From contig FLMG01000457.1 of NCBI GenBank assembly GCA_900088475.1, positions 1 to 20,587 of the forward strand: a stretch of DNA of 20,587 bases, given 5' to 3'. How positions within the stretch are numbered: the stretch's first letter is position 1; every line of letters begins with the position of its first letter. The translations under genes were made by a program, and so were the position numbers. The notes under the pieces were generated by a model. That model saw only the letters and a list, made by a program, of their open reading frames with translations. It ran no database searches and was not told the DNA's origin. Below are positions 1-8,141 of the stretch, piece by piece. The DNA comes from Hyphochytrium catenoides. Taxonomy: Eukaryota; Sar; Hyphochytriomycetes; Hyphochytriales; Hyphochytriaceae.

Positions 1-59
1 GGCTAGGGCTCCCACCCATCTCCCTTTCTTTTCTTAGGTGTCTCTCTTCCTTTGTTCGC

Positions 60-99
<40 letters not shown>

Positions 100-1557
100 C
101 TCTTCTCTCTCTCTTTCCCTTGTAATCCAACCTGATATTTCAAAGCCCCTGATGCACAGCTTCTGCTGTCTTCTTCTCTTCTCTCTCACATCTTCTACTA
201 CGGCCGCCGGCCCCTAGTGCACCAACTCTAGTCAACCGTTGCTGCTGAGAGGCCATGAGCAAGAGGAATCACCTGCTGGTTCATTCTTTCGGACCCACTT
301 CAAAGCTCCATTGTCTCCTATTCTTCAGCATAAGCTTGGATCATCAGGGGCAGAGCAGGAGAGAGCAGAGAAAGGGAGAGCCTGCTTCGCGAGTGCGCCA
401 TCTCTCGGAGGGAATAAGAGAAGGAAAGAACAGGGAATAGGGCGTTCTCCTTCAAAGCTTATCTGTTTTTTCTCTTCTCTGACTTTAGTTAGGAGCACGT
501 GGTTCTGGTCTGTCATCGACCAGAGAGGAGCCGATGGAGCAATAAAGTTACACGCTGTCCAAAAGGTGGCCATCTCTTTCATGTCTTGGCTCGGTGAATC
601 GATTTTGTCATATCTATGGTCTCTTCATCGTTGCTGCTGCGGACAGCAACACCGCGTCTTTCCTTCTGCTTGCTCGCTTCTGCTCTTCTCATCAATAAAG
701 AGAACCCAAAGTGCATTGCTACTTCGACGACCCTTCATTTTTATCAGCAGCTCGTCGTCTTCGTCCACTTTTATCTTTGTTGGGAAGAAGAGAAAGCCGG
801 CTTTTTGGAGCGACTAGCAGACGTCATTAGAAGGCAGGAGCCATTCCTAGGCGACAGGGGGTAAGAAGATCATCGAGGAAGAGTGGAGATATCATCAAGA
901 TGCACTGGTTGGGAAGACTAGTGATTATTCCTTTAAATGCCCAGTCTCCCTGCTGTCTAGAGTAGAGTATTGAGCACACCAAACAGCCAGGAGGTCAAAG
1001 AGAGCGATGTCACCTTCATAGATCAACAGAGAGGATCCTGCCTGTCTGCTGGCCTTAGCTTATTTAACGTCAAACATCTACTGCACCTTTCCTTTGTTGG
1101 CAGTGAACACTTCGTATGGTTGAACGCTGCTGGACGCAGCTGAGGAAGTGGTAGGATGAATACTCGCTGCTCGTCCGATATAGCGAGCTACCCAGGCGGC
1201 GAGGCCGCTGTGAGCGGGAATATTGTTGTCCTAACAGTTCAGGTGGACTCCGGAGGCACTTGAAGTTCCTCATCATCATCGCGCAAGGCCAAGTACTACG
1301 AGCCATTATGAGGGAAGTAAGCGAAGTCTTAAGTGATAGTAGCAGCTTTTGTCAAGGAAGAGAAGAACGGGAAACAAGGACCCATGACAGTGCTTCATGA
1401 TATTAATACAGACTGAATGTAGTGAAGCTAAGCTACTCTATCGCTCGGACATCTAGGGACTGGGTCTTCTCGCCCTGCTGCTTCTTGCAGAGGAGCTGGG
1501 TGAGAAAGTAGAAGCATGCTGGTGGCTCATCGTCGCCATTTTACCGACTGGACTGGG
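1..1557. other. Left-flank region without a supportable gene
   Basis: The first 200 bases are pyrimidine-rich. Several ORFs cover 239 to 864 on the plus strand, but they overlap in different frames, one has no ATG, and their translations are compositionally biased with no recognisable domain. One stretch near 783-860 could be a terminal piece of a coding exon: it reads as an acidic-basic helix-like segment and is followed by a good donor (GTAAGA at 861). I could not join it to any neighbouring exon. A pyrimidine tract ending in TTTAG at about 465-487 also looks like an acceptor, so an intron-bearing 5' UTR or noncoding transcript on the plus strand is possible. 900-1557 shows nothing clear; its right part probably holds the 3' UTR of the minus-strand zinc-finger gene that ends at 1558. 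Confidence 0.5.
66..94. repeat. (CT)n microsatellite
   Basis: This is an uninterrupted CT dinucleotide run of 29 bases inside a longer pyrimidine-rich stretch (about 45-120). Similar tracts occur at 7576-7612 and at the right edge of the window, and the complementary GA form occurs at 3594-3829. Confidence 0.95.
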
Positions 1558-3012
1558 CTATGAGCGCCTGTTAAGGATAAACTGCAAGTCACTCTTTTTA
1601 CCCTCAGCCTTGCTATGTGAGTGTGCGGAAGTAGGTGAGGTGCCGCCATCTCCAGGTTGCTGATACCTGCTGGATGGTGACGACAGAGATATAGGTTCCA
1701 CTCGTCGAGTCTGCAGCTGATGTGGCTCTTCGGACGATGGAAGGAAAGGTTCACCCTTGCTGCTTAGTCGTAAACGCTGCAGCTGCGTATTGGCACGGAG
1801 CAGGAGTTGCTTATCTTGACTGGGCTTGCCCTCTACCACTAGAGGCGGCGGCCAGATCTTTGCGCTGTCAGATAGCAAAGGCGACTGCGGTGGCCAGCTT
1901 GGGCTGCTCACTTCAACCCTGGGGCACCTGCAACTACCGGGACCTTCTGTCGTGCACTGTGCAGTCGGAGGTACCGTTAAAGACAGGTTCCAGTTGGTAG
2001 CTGCGGGCATTTGATGTGCAACCATTTGAAGCTGCGGTGAGCCGCGCAAGAGCGTGTCCTCAAGACTCCCGTGGTCAGTCTCATTGCCTTGACAGTATCG
2101 CATGCCAGTAGGTAGGAGAGCTTGATTCTGGCCTGCCAGGTCATGCTGAATAGATGTACGGGCCTGCGAGGGCATGAAGGATGAAAAGGTCTCTTCCTTA
2201 GACCCTGAGCTGTCCGCTGAGAGGTACGGCCTTGTTGGCGACGCCGTCTGGATCCCGCGCATCGCTGATCCTTTCTTTCCTGAAGCTGGGCGAGATTTAG
2301 CACCTCCCGCCCGTAAATACGTCGCCCCATGTGCCTTGCACATTCCGCCTCTCTGTGCATACTTCTCACAAGCAGCAATCTTGCAGCGACTGCGCTTACG
2401 CTTGGCCCCGTGTGCGATGCAGATGCCGCCACTGACGGCGCGGTTATCGCAGCTGGCTACTCTGCAGTGGTAGATTGGGACCTTAGCACCATGAGATACG
2501 CAGACCCCTCCACTCTGAGCATATTTTGAGCACTCAGGCACACGGCACTTCTTCTGGTGATTGAACTTAGCCGTTCTTACGCTAGCCATCTCCGCTGCTG
2601 CCCCACCTCCCCCAAGAGCTCCTGGTTGGAAGGTTGGAGACTGAGGAGGAAGGCCGGGAGACCTTCTTGAGCTGGTAGAGGACGAAGGAGAGGTGCCAGC
2701 AGCTAATGATATGGGAGAGGGAGAACCACCTGTAAAGGGACGAAGCGGGCTATACAGCGGAGTAGGAGGATGGTCCACATGTCTCAGCGTACCGCTATTC
2801 ATGGCCAAGATAGCTACCGAAGGAGCCATGGTCGGGCGCGTACCAGAGGAGGCAGTAGAAGCTGTGAGCTCGGCTTTCCCAGCCTGACCTGTAGAGATAG
2901 ACACCGCGCTATTAAGCTCGGACTTGGTGGACGAGGGTCGTAAGATTGGGTTTGCCTTCTGTTGCTGTTCTTCAGATGAAGAAGGACGTGGCGCTCTCGA
3001 CATCCCTGTCAC
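1558..3012 (-). CDS. WRKY19-like triple zinc-finger protein
   Basis: This single-exon gene encodes 484 aa starting at the ATG of 3010-3012; the stop is TAG at 1558-1560. Residues 1-140 are Ser/Pro/Thr-rich and probably disordered. Three near-identical fingers follow with the pattern C-x4-C-x9-C-x2-H: C156-H174, C183-H201 and C210-H228. They are spaced exactly 27 residues apart and each contains a GG(V/I/M)C core and ends in HGA. This is the pattern of the WRKY19-like zinc-finger repeat, named from plant WRKY19 and abundant in oomycetes and other stramenopiles, usually annotated as a putative transcription regulator. A basic linker (AKRKRSRCK) lies between fingers 2 and 3. The C-terminal 250 residues are low-complexity with no other domain seen. 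DNA or RNA binding in the nucleus is inferred from the fingers and basic linkers. No in-frame intron is needed. The fold assignment is firm; the cellular role is unknown. Confidence 0.9.
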   Translation of the reverse strand: MTGMSRAPRPSSSEEQQQKANPILRPSSTKSELNSAVSISTGQAGKAELTASTASSGTRPTMAPSVAILAMNSGTLRHVDHPPTPLYSPLRPFTGGSPSPISLAAGTSPSSSTSSRRSPGLPPQSPTFQPGALGGGGAAAEMASVRTAKFNHQKKCRVPECSKYAQSGGVCVSHGAKVPIYHCRVASCDNRAVSGGICIAHGAKRKRSRCKIAACEKYAQRGGMCKAHGATYLRAGGAKSRPASGKKGSAMRGIQTASPTRPYLSADSSGSKEETFSSFMPSQARTSIQHDLAGQNQALLPTGMRYCQGNETDHGSLEDTLLRGSPQLQMVAHQMPAATNWNLSLTVPPTAQCTTEGPGSCRCPRVEVSSPSWPPQSPLLSDSAKIWPPPLVVEGKPSQDKQLLLRANTQLQRLRLSSKGEPFLPSSEEPHQLQTRRVEPISLSSPSSRYQQPGDGGTSPTSAHSHSKAEGKKSDLQFILNRRS

Positions 3013-3591
3013 GAGGCATACGAAGCTCGAACACGCCTACTGTTGGCGCGAAACTTCAGAGTGCCTCTTCTTAGTAGATACGCAGAGAGGAGAAGAGCAG
3101 ATGAAGCGTCATCGGTGTGCTGTCAAACAGCAGCAACCGCGAAGAAGAAAAAGACGGGTAGAGGCACCGGAAGCTTCATGGAGGCGCTTTGACCGTAGGA
3201 ATAGATGAAGCTGACGACGATTACAAGGCGCTTGCGGGTGGGGCTGCGCTGCTGGGCGAAGTCTAACCCTTGATCTTCGTTGTACATCAGACCTCGGGAC
3301 AGTCCTCACAGCTCACCAGAAAGCGTCTCCTGCAGAGGAAGAGAAGGGGGATTGGATGATTGCTTCAGCCTTATAGGTCGTGCCTGGTAGAAGAGAAGAG
3401 ACGGAGGGGAGGGGAAGAGAAACTTGATGCACATGTGTCCTCGCTGCGGTCTGGTTGTATGATTGCAGTGGACTAGCCGAGAGACAGAGTGGCTCTTTGA
3501 CGAGACAGAGCGGGCAAGAGGTAGAAGGACATGGGACTAGTACGATCACACCAAAGCCCGTGTTCGGGCAACATAATGATGGCGAGAGAGG

Positions 3592-3635
<44 letters not shown>

Positions 3636-4318
3636 GAAAGGGGGAACTGGACAGGGTAAGAACCTTGAGGGACCGAACCAGAGCTTCTGAGAGACAGAGA
3701 CAGAGGGAAAGAACACGCGCGCAAGAGAGGGACAGAGAGAGAGAGAAAGGAAGAGAGAAAGAGAGAGACAGACAGAGAGAGAGAGAGAAAGAGAGAGAGC
3801 GAGCGAGAGAGAGAGAGAGAGAGAGAGAGTAGATGAAATAACGAAGCTTCATCTATTTTCCTCTTTTCCTTATTACCAAAAGGAGTAAGGAGGGAAGAAG
3901 ATGATGTCTCTTCCCTCGCCCAAAAAGATCGACCACAATGGAGCCACAGCCTTCCTCCTCCTCTGCCGCACCAACAGGCCGTCAGAGGGCCATAGTTAAA
4001 ACTAATCCTATACCGCCTTCTAGCAGTTCTACACCAAGCGCCTTCCATTCTTACCCGATAATACACCGCATCGGTGTTGAAGGCCGCCATTGCCTCTGCG
4101 CTCCTGTGTCCCTGATCTTTTTCCGGCTGTCCGCCAGCATCAAGAAGTTGAACTTCCAAGTGGGCAAGCGAACGATCAAGGCTCGGGTGACCGCGCCATC
4201 AAACCATCACCCACCCGCCCTCGGGTTAGGTTGTTAGGCCTAAAACATTTAGGTCTAAGGGCTTACGAATAGGTCTAAGTCTCTCACACACCCACCCTCT
4301 CTCGATCAGAATGACCAG
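3013..4318. other. Upstream region of the zinc-finger gene
   Basis: The stretch lies 5' of the minus-strand zinc-finger gene and is dominated by the GA/CT-rich tract at 3594-3829. Long ORFs across that tract are products of the repeat (Arg-Glu on one strand, Ser-Leu on the other) and are not genes. Around 3930-4230 all three frames of one strand and two of the other stay open, so no frame can be preferred. A GTAAGA donor-like site on the minus strand at about 4054 hints at an exon there, but I could not assemble one. Confidence 0.5.
3594..3829. repeat. Long purine-rich (GA)n tract
   Basis: About 235 bases that are almost purely purine on the plus strand through 3594-3655 and again through 3690-3829. 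The tract includes uninterrupted GA runs at 3594-3631 and 3805-3829, separated by a less regular segment. On the coding strand of the downstream minus-strand gene (start at 3012) it is a CT tract about 580 to 820 bases upstream. Homopurine-homopyrimidine tracts can form triplex (H-DNA) structures or act as GAGA/CT promoter elements; either role here is inference. Confidence 0.95.
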
Positions 4319-4682
4319 TCAGATCATGAATGTGGATAAACAGATTTCAGAATCTATGGTACCCCGGCTGTGAATATTAGGCATAAGGTACCATTTAATC
4401 CTTGAACTGAGGATGGGTGGGAACGTCATGCTTCGTACTTCAACAATTCGTACGATTACCTCTAGAGTAATAGATTCTTTAGACCTGGGGGCGGATGGGT
4501 GACGAATGGGCGTTACAGTCCCATCGAGCAAGCGGTTAGCGGCTATCTTTATGTCCTGCTTCAACCATTCCCAAGATGCGAGGACTTTTTTTAAGCCTGT
4601 GTTAATATCAGGGTAGGGCACCCTCATAGTAGGTCTACGAGGATGTACGAGGCAAAGAGGTTGAAAGTTCAAGCTCCGCCAT
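4319..4682 (-). CDS. Possible small two-exon gene, function unknown
   Basis: An ATG in a favourable context (GCCATGGCG) at 4682-4680 opens a short exon to 4649, followed by a donor GTACAT and an acceptor preceded by ATTAACACAG. The second exon starts at 4596 in matching phase. The join gives MAELELSTSLPR, then a Trp/Lys-rich segment containing ASWEWLKQDIKIAANRLL. The frame stays open to a stop at 4319-4321, or the exon could end at a GTAATC donor at 4459. Predicted length is about 104 aa if the second exon runs to the stop. The would-be intron is 52 nt, at the short end for this window. No domain is recognised. It could also be a chance ORF, so confidence is low. Confidence 0.3.
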
Positions 4683-5373
4683 GGCATTCACTGAGACTGC
4701 TGCTGACCTCTAAGAGTGCCATCGTTCGGTCTTCTTCTCCTCTCGTCGCTAGTAGGCAGACCTTCTTCTTCCTCGTCCCTCCGCTCCGGCGGCGCAAAGT
4801 TTGTCCCACCTTTGAGAGCTCGTGTGACTGATGCTGCTGTTGATGGATAGAACCTCCACTTCATAACACAAAGAAGATGATGCAATGGGAGGAGTTAAAG
4901 ATGGCAAGTGCTCTAACCTTATTGATGTGTATGATACTACATATTGTAGAGTGCGAAGGAAGGAACTGTAGACCAACATCCATCGGCCCAGGAAGAATAT
5001 GGAACTCTGAATCTCTTGGGAAATATGCCGAAGTCCGGCAACGTGTCATGCTAGTGTACCTTATAGTGGCTATTGCTTCCTAGTAGGAAAACTGCTACAT
5101 CGTAACAACTTTTCTTCCTCTTTCCTTTCTAGTGCTGTGTAGTAAGTATGGCGATCATGATGGGTAGTAATAATTGACTCCTTTTCTGCTATGGAGAAGA
5201 AACGCCAACCAAATGACTGTTACGACTCGTAGTGACCAGGCACTCGCCGTCCTGCACAGTTGAGCGCAAGCATGGACGTTCTTCTCTTGTACTTCTGTTT
5301 GTGGGTGATTTTATTGAAGTCAGTCACACTCACTAACACTGCCTGTCAGTAAAGCCAATCCAGAGGAGGAACA
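4683..5373. other. Intergenic stretch with only weak ORFs
   Basis: No convincing gene. A plus-strand ORF beginning at the ATG of 4901 would encode about 60 aa with a signal-peptide-like start (MASALTLLMCMILHIVEC) and a hydrophobic C-terminus, ending at 5083. It has no recognised domain and could be chance. The rest shows nothing I can name. Confidence 0.4.
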
Positions 5374-5793
5374 ATGTCACGTCTCACAATTGGCTTTTTT
5401 GGCCATTTTCCTTGCAGCAGTCCCTTGATTGGAATAGCACCACATGACAGTAAATGTAAGAGACCTATGAAGTGTCCGTGTCACTCCTCCATGATCAACT
5501 CGACCCAGAACCTTGAGGAAAGTGCCGAAAAGATTTTATGGTCCTATGAGCCCCTGATTGCATATATCGTTCAATCAGAGGAGCCTGTTCGTGATAGAAT
5601 CACATCTACACGCGCCTGGCTCTTTGGAAGGAGTTTTTCTGACTCGTCATCTGAACTTCTCGGTCATCCAGTGGCGTCTCAAGAAAGGTTAGATGAAAGC
5701 GCGCAGAGGCTGCAATATGATGAACTTGAGGTTCTTGTCCTCGCTCCACTCTTCCAAGGGTTCTGTGTTGAAGATAGATGTATGCGAGTTTAG
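5374..5793 (+). CDS. Hypothetical protein, 139 aa
   Basis: An uninterrupted ATG-to-TAG frame of 139 codons in a purine-rich start context (gaggaacaATG). The N-terminal third carries a small cysteine group (CKRPMKCPCH) and the rest is mixed-charge, with an acidic C-terminal segment. There is no recognisable family, signal peptide or membrane segment. The ORF is flanked by noncoding sequence on both sides and I found no splice partners. It may be a small lineage-specific gene, an isolated exon, or a chance ORF. Confidence 0.4.
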   Translation: MSRLTIGFFGHFPCSSPLIGIAPHDSKCKRPMKCPCHSSMINSTQNLEESAEKILWSYEPLIAYIVQSEEPVRDRITSTRAWLFGRSFSDSSSELLGHPVASQERLDESAQRLQYDELEVLVLAPLFQGFCVEDRCMRV

Positions 5794-6329
5794 CCTTCTT
5801 ATAAGCAATCTCTAAAATACGAATCGACGTAGTATCGACGGAAGGGCTTGTAGTCCCTTTTACTTTCCTAGGACCTTCGCATGAACGCAGCAGGAAGCAG
5901 TGGCATAGCAGCCACCCTGTGCGAATCGACCATGGCTGAGCACCTTCGCTGTTGCTCTTGAGCTCGACTTCAGTTAGAATTGTCAGTCAGGCTTGTCTCC
6001 TCCTGTTTGCACGGCTTTAAGGCCTTTCCTTAGATCGTAATAACGATCGGCCAACGGCACCTCAATTGTAGAGCTGTCATACAGTTTGCTGGCATTTGTC
6101 TCGGAGAGGTGGAGCTCCTACGCCGAAACCGGGGGAACTGCGTGGTGGTTGTCGGCAACAGCGCGCTAGATCGCGTGCCTTGCGTGTGTTGGGGCTCACT
6201 CAAACCAGAAATCTCGAGCGAGGGGCTAACATCAGTGGACACTCCTGTTCTGCCATTGGGTAACCACTTAACGGGCCAGCAGGCAACAAGTACGTGCTTG
6301 CGGGGGAGGCTCCTCCGCACTCCCCTTGG
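5794..6329. other. Intergenic region, nothing recognised
   Basis: This separates the 139-aa plus-strand ORF from the 3' end of the minus-strand gene ending at 6330. Short ORFs on both strands (for example 6030-6320 minus, 6109-6333 plus) overlap each other and show no domain. Part of it should be the 3' UTR of the minus-strand gene. Confidence 0.5.
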
Positions 6330-7241
6330 TTAGGAGTCCAGCAGGTCAAAGGGATTGCCTGAGTACTGCTTCAGCACGCTCTGCCGCTTCACCGACTGCT
6401 TGTCCTTAATAGATCCTCTGACACCCACTCCATCGTGAACTGCACGCTCTCTGTTCAACCAACAAAGTACCGTCTCCGAGGGTCGAAGCCCTGGAATGGC
6501 CTTTCTTCCTTCTGCAATGGCCTTTCTAAAATAGCCCTTCTTCTTCTTAACTTCTGTGAATTGACTGAAGAGATTGGCAGGGCGATGAGCTGTCCGAGGC
6601 CTGTCCTCCTCCTCGGGGAGCGCGTTCCAGTCCTCAATGAACTTGTTCCAAAGTTCGTGCACCCCTTGTACGCTGCGGCATGACACTAAGAGCCACTCGA
6701 GAAAGGCAATATCAGTAGGACCTTCCGAGCCGCGCAGTTTACCACCTATTCGAAGCTTTAATCTTTCCTTTCTCTCCTTCTCTTTCTCCCGCTTCTGCAA
6801 TATCTCGGCCTTCTTTTGGGCTAATGTTGCCTGCTTCTTCGCCTCCTCGTCTAGTTGTCGCTTCTGACGTTTGGCAACTCGCTGTTCCATCTTCAAAGAC
6901 CTGGACATTGCCGCTTCAACTAAGGCAGGAGAAGTTTCTGTATCTTCTGTTTCTTTGGAAGAACTGAACGGAGCCGTAGTCTCATCAGCCGAACTTGGGT
7001 CAATAACAGCCTGGTCGACCGCAGTCACCTTCCCTACAAGTTTGTCCACAAGAGACTGCATCGACTCATCATCGTCTCTCATCTTTGGAGCGGTAATCGA
7101 CATCCTTCTCATGGTGCCATCATTTCCCTCTTTGTCTCCTTTCAGGTTGTTCGGGCGCTTCCTTTTACGGCTGGGGCTCTTATTGTCATGGCCAGGCTCA
7201 TGCGCTTTCATCGCCTTCTTCTTCTGCCCCTTGTTGACCAT
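6330..7241 (-). CDS. Lysine-rich nuclear-type protein, unknown family
   Basis: A single-exon gene of 303 aa from the ATG at 7239-7241 to the stop at 6330-6332. Residues 1-35 are strongly basic (GQKKKAMKAH, SRKRKRP) and read as a nuclear or nucleolar localisation signal. Residues about 50-105 are acidic and Ser/Thr-rich. Residues about 112-165 form a Lys/Glu-rich, probably coiled-coil helix (KREKEKERKERLKLR). Residues about 175-270 look globular, with regular hydrophobic positions and several tryptophans (FLEWLLVS, ELWNKFIEDWNALP, VLCWLNRER). I do not recognise the family. The basic start plus charged helix is common in ribosome-biogenesis and chromatin proteins, but that is only a guess. The gene is divergently arranged with the RING gene at 8142. 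Confidence 0.8.
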   Translation of the reverse strand: MVNKGQKKKAMKAHEPGHDNKSPSRKRKRPNNLKGDKEGNDGTMRRMSITAPKMRDDDESMQSLVDKLVGKVTAVDQAVIDPSSADETTAPFSSSKETEDTETSPALVEAAMSRSLKMEQRVAKRQKRQLDEEAKKQATLAQKKAEILQKREKEKERKERLKLRIGGKLRGSEGPTDIAFLEWLLVSCRSVQGVHELWNKFIEDWNALPEEEDRPRTAHRPANLFSQFTEVKKKKGYFRKAIAEGRKAIPGLRPSETVLCWLNRERAVHDGVGVRGSIKDKQSVKRQSVLKQYSGNPFDLLDS

Positions 7242-7288
7242 CGGGTCGTGACTACCTTATGACTGCAGCTCGATACTAATTATCTATA

Positions 7289-7392
7289 GTCGGCCCAACA
7301 GACGATTGAGACCTTCAGAAGCTCCAAAGTAATCTTCTACACTGGGCCCGGCGGGAAGCTTGTGACCCTTCAGAAGCTCTTGTTGAGCCGAC
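7289..7392. repeat. Inverted repeat enclosing a direct repeat
   Basis: GTCGGCCCAAC (7289-7299) and GTTGAGCCGAC (7382-7392) pair at 10 of 11 positions and bracket about 82 bases. Two copies of CCTTCAGAAGCTC (7312-7324 and 7367-7379) lie between them, and each contains the self-complementary CTTCAGAAG. It may be a structured leader element or the remnant of a short inverted-repeat element. Confidence 0.6.
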
Positions 7393-7575
7393 AATAAATC
7401 TGCAGAGCTCAGAAAGATTCCATAAGATGATCAGGAGCTTCCAACAATTCTCAAGAGATGAGTGGTGCCCGCAATAAAATCAGAAGGAATACTATAAATA
7501 TGATAATCATACCTTGAAAGTCTTTGATTCAACCAATGATTTGGACTTTTCTGGTTTTCTTTCCGCAAAACTTGT

Positions 7576-7612
7576 TCTCCTCTCTCCTCTCTCTCCTCTC
7601 TCCTCTCTCTCT
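7576..7612. repeat. CT-rich microsatellite
   Basis: An irregular run of TCTC/TCCTC units about 530 bases upstream of the RING gene start, with the pyrimidines on the coding strand of that gene. It could be part of the promoter or 5' leader. Confidence 0.85.
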
Positions 7613-8141
7613 GTCTTTTTGTGGGCGGTTAAGGCCTTAGGTCTCTTCGCTCGCCGCTTTTTGCGCCACATCAAAGCTTTTTGTTACAGAGTCTTCAGAT
7701 ATTGATTTGCGGCAGAGGCGCCATTGTAAATCCCGCCTCTCTGTCTCTTGGCTAAGTCCGCGCACCATCGGTCAGCGTTCGCCGCTAGGGACTCTATGAA
7801 CGCATACTACAGTCCACCTTTAGCCTTTGGTTTAGAGGCATAGGGAAAACGAACTCGATCTTTGTGAAGACCCTCCGCATCTTTGCAAGGTGCGGATTAG
7901 GTCCACCCTCTAGTTCTGTTTGCCAGCCAACTTATTAGACCTAGGTAACAGCCAGTGGAATAGTCACTGTAGTTCTGAGGTGTCAGGTCTCACCATCCCG
8001 CATCCGACATTATTAGCAGACAAGCCACGGAAGGAGGAGTGAAGGTCAAAGACGGCTCCATACAGTCTTGATCCTCACTAGTAGAAGGGCCACTTTGTTG
8101 AGAGAGAGACTGCTATTTGGTTATGGTTTACTAGCGACAGA

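Larger units (their letters stand above)
7242..8141. promoter_or_regulatory. Divergent intergenic region
   Basis: This 900-base stretch separates two divergent genes (starts at 7241 minus and 8142 plus), so it should hold both promoters and 5' leaders. It contains an imperfect inverted repeat at 7289-7299 and 7382-7392, a 13-base direct repeat, a TATAAATA at 7493-7500 and a CT-rich tract at 7576-7612. No gene is seen. The 63-aa ORF at 7514 runs through the CT tract and is not supported. Confidence 0.55.

Noticed and set aside
239-817. 192-aa plus-strand ORF
   Set aside because: It starts at TTG, crosses a good pyrimidine-tract acceptor, and its sequence is low-complexity with no domain.
1977-2473. 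Cys/His-rich ORFs on both strands overlapping the zinc-finger region
   Set aside because: They are out-of-frame shadows of the zinc-finger gene.
3313-4159. Long Ser/Leu-rich or Arg/Glu-rich ORFs on both strands
   Set aside because: They are created by the GA/CT repeat, which is open in several frames, and have no domain or start context.
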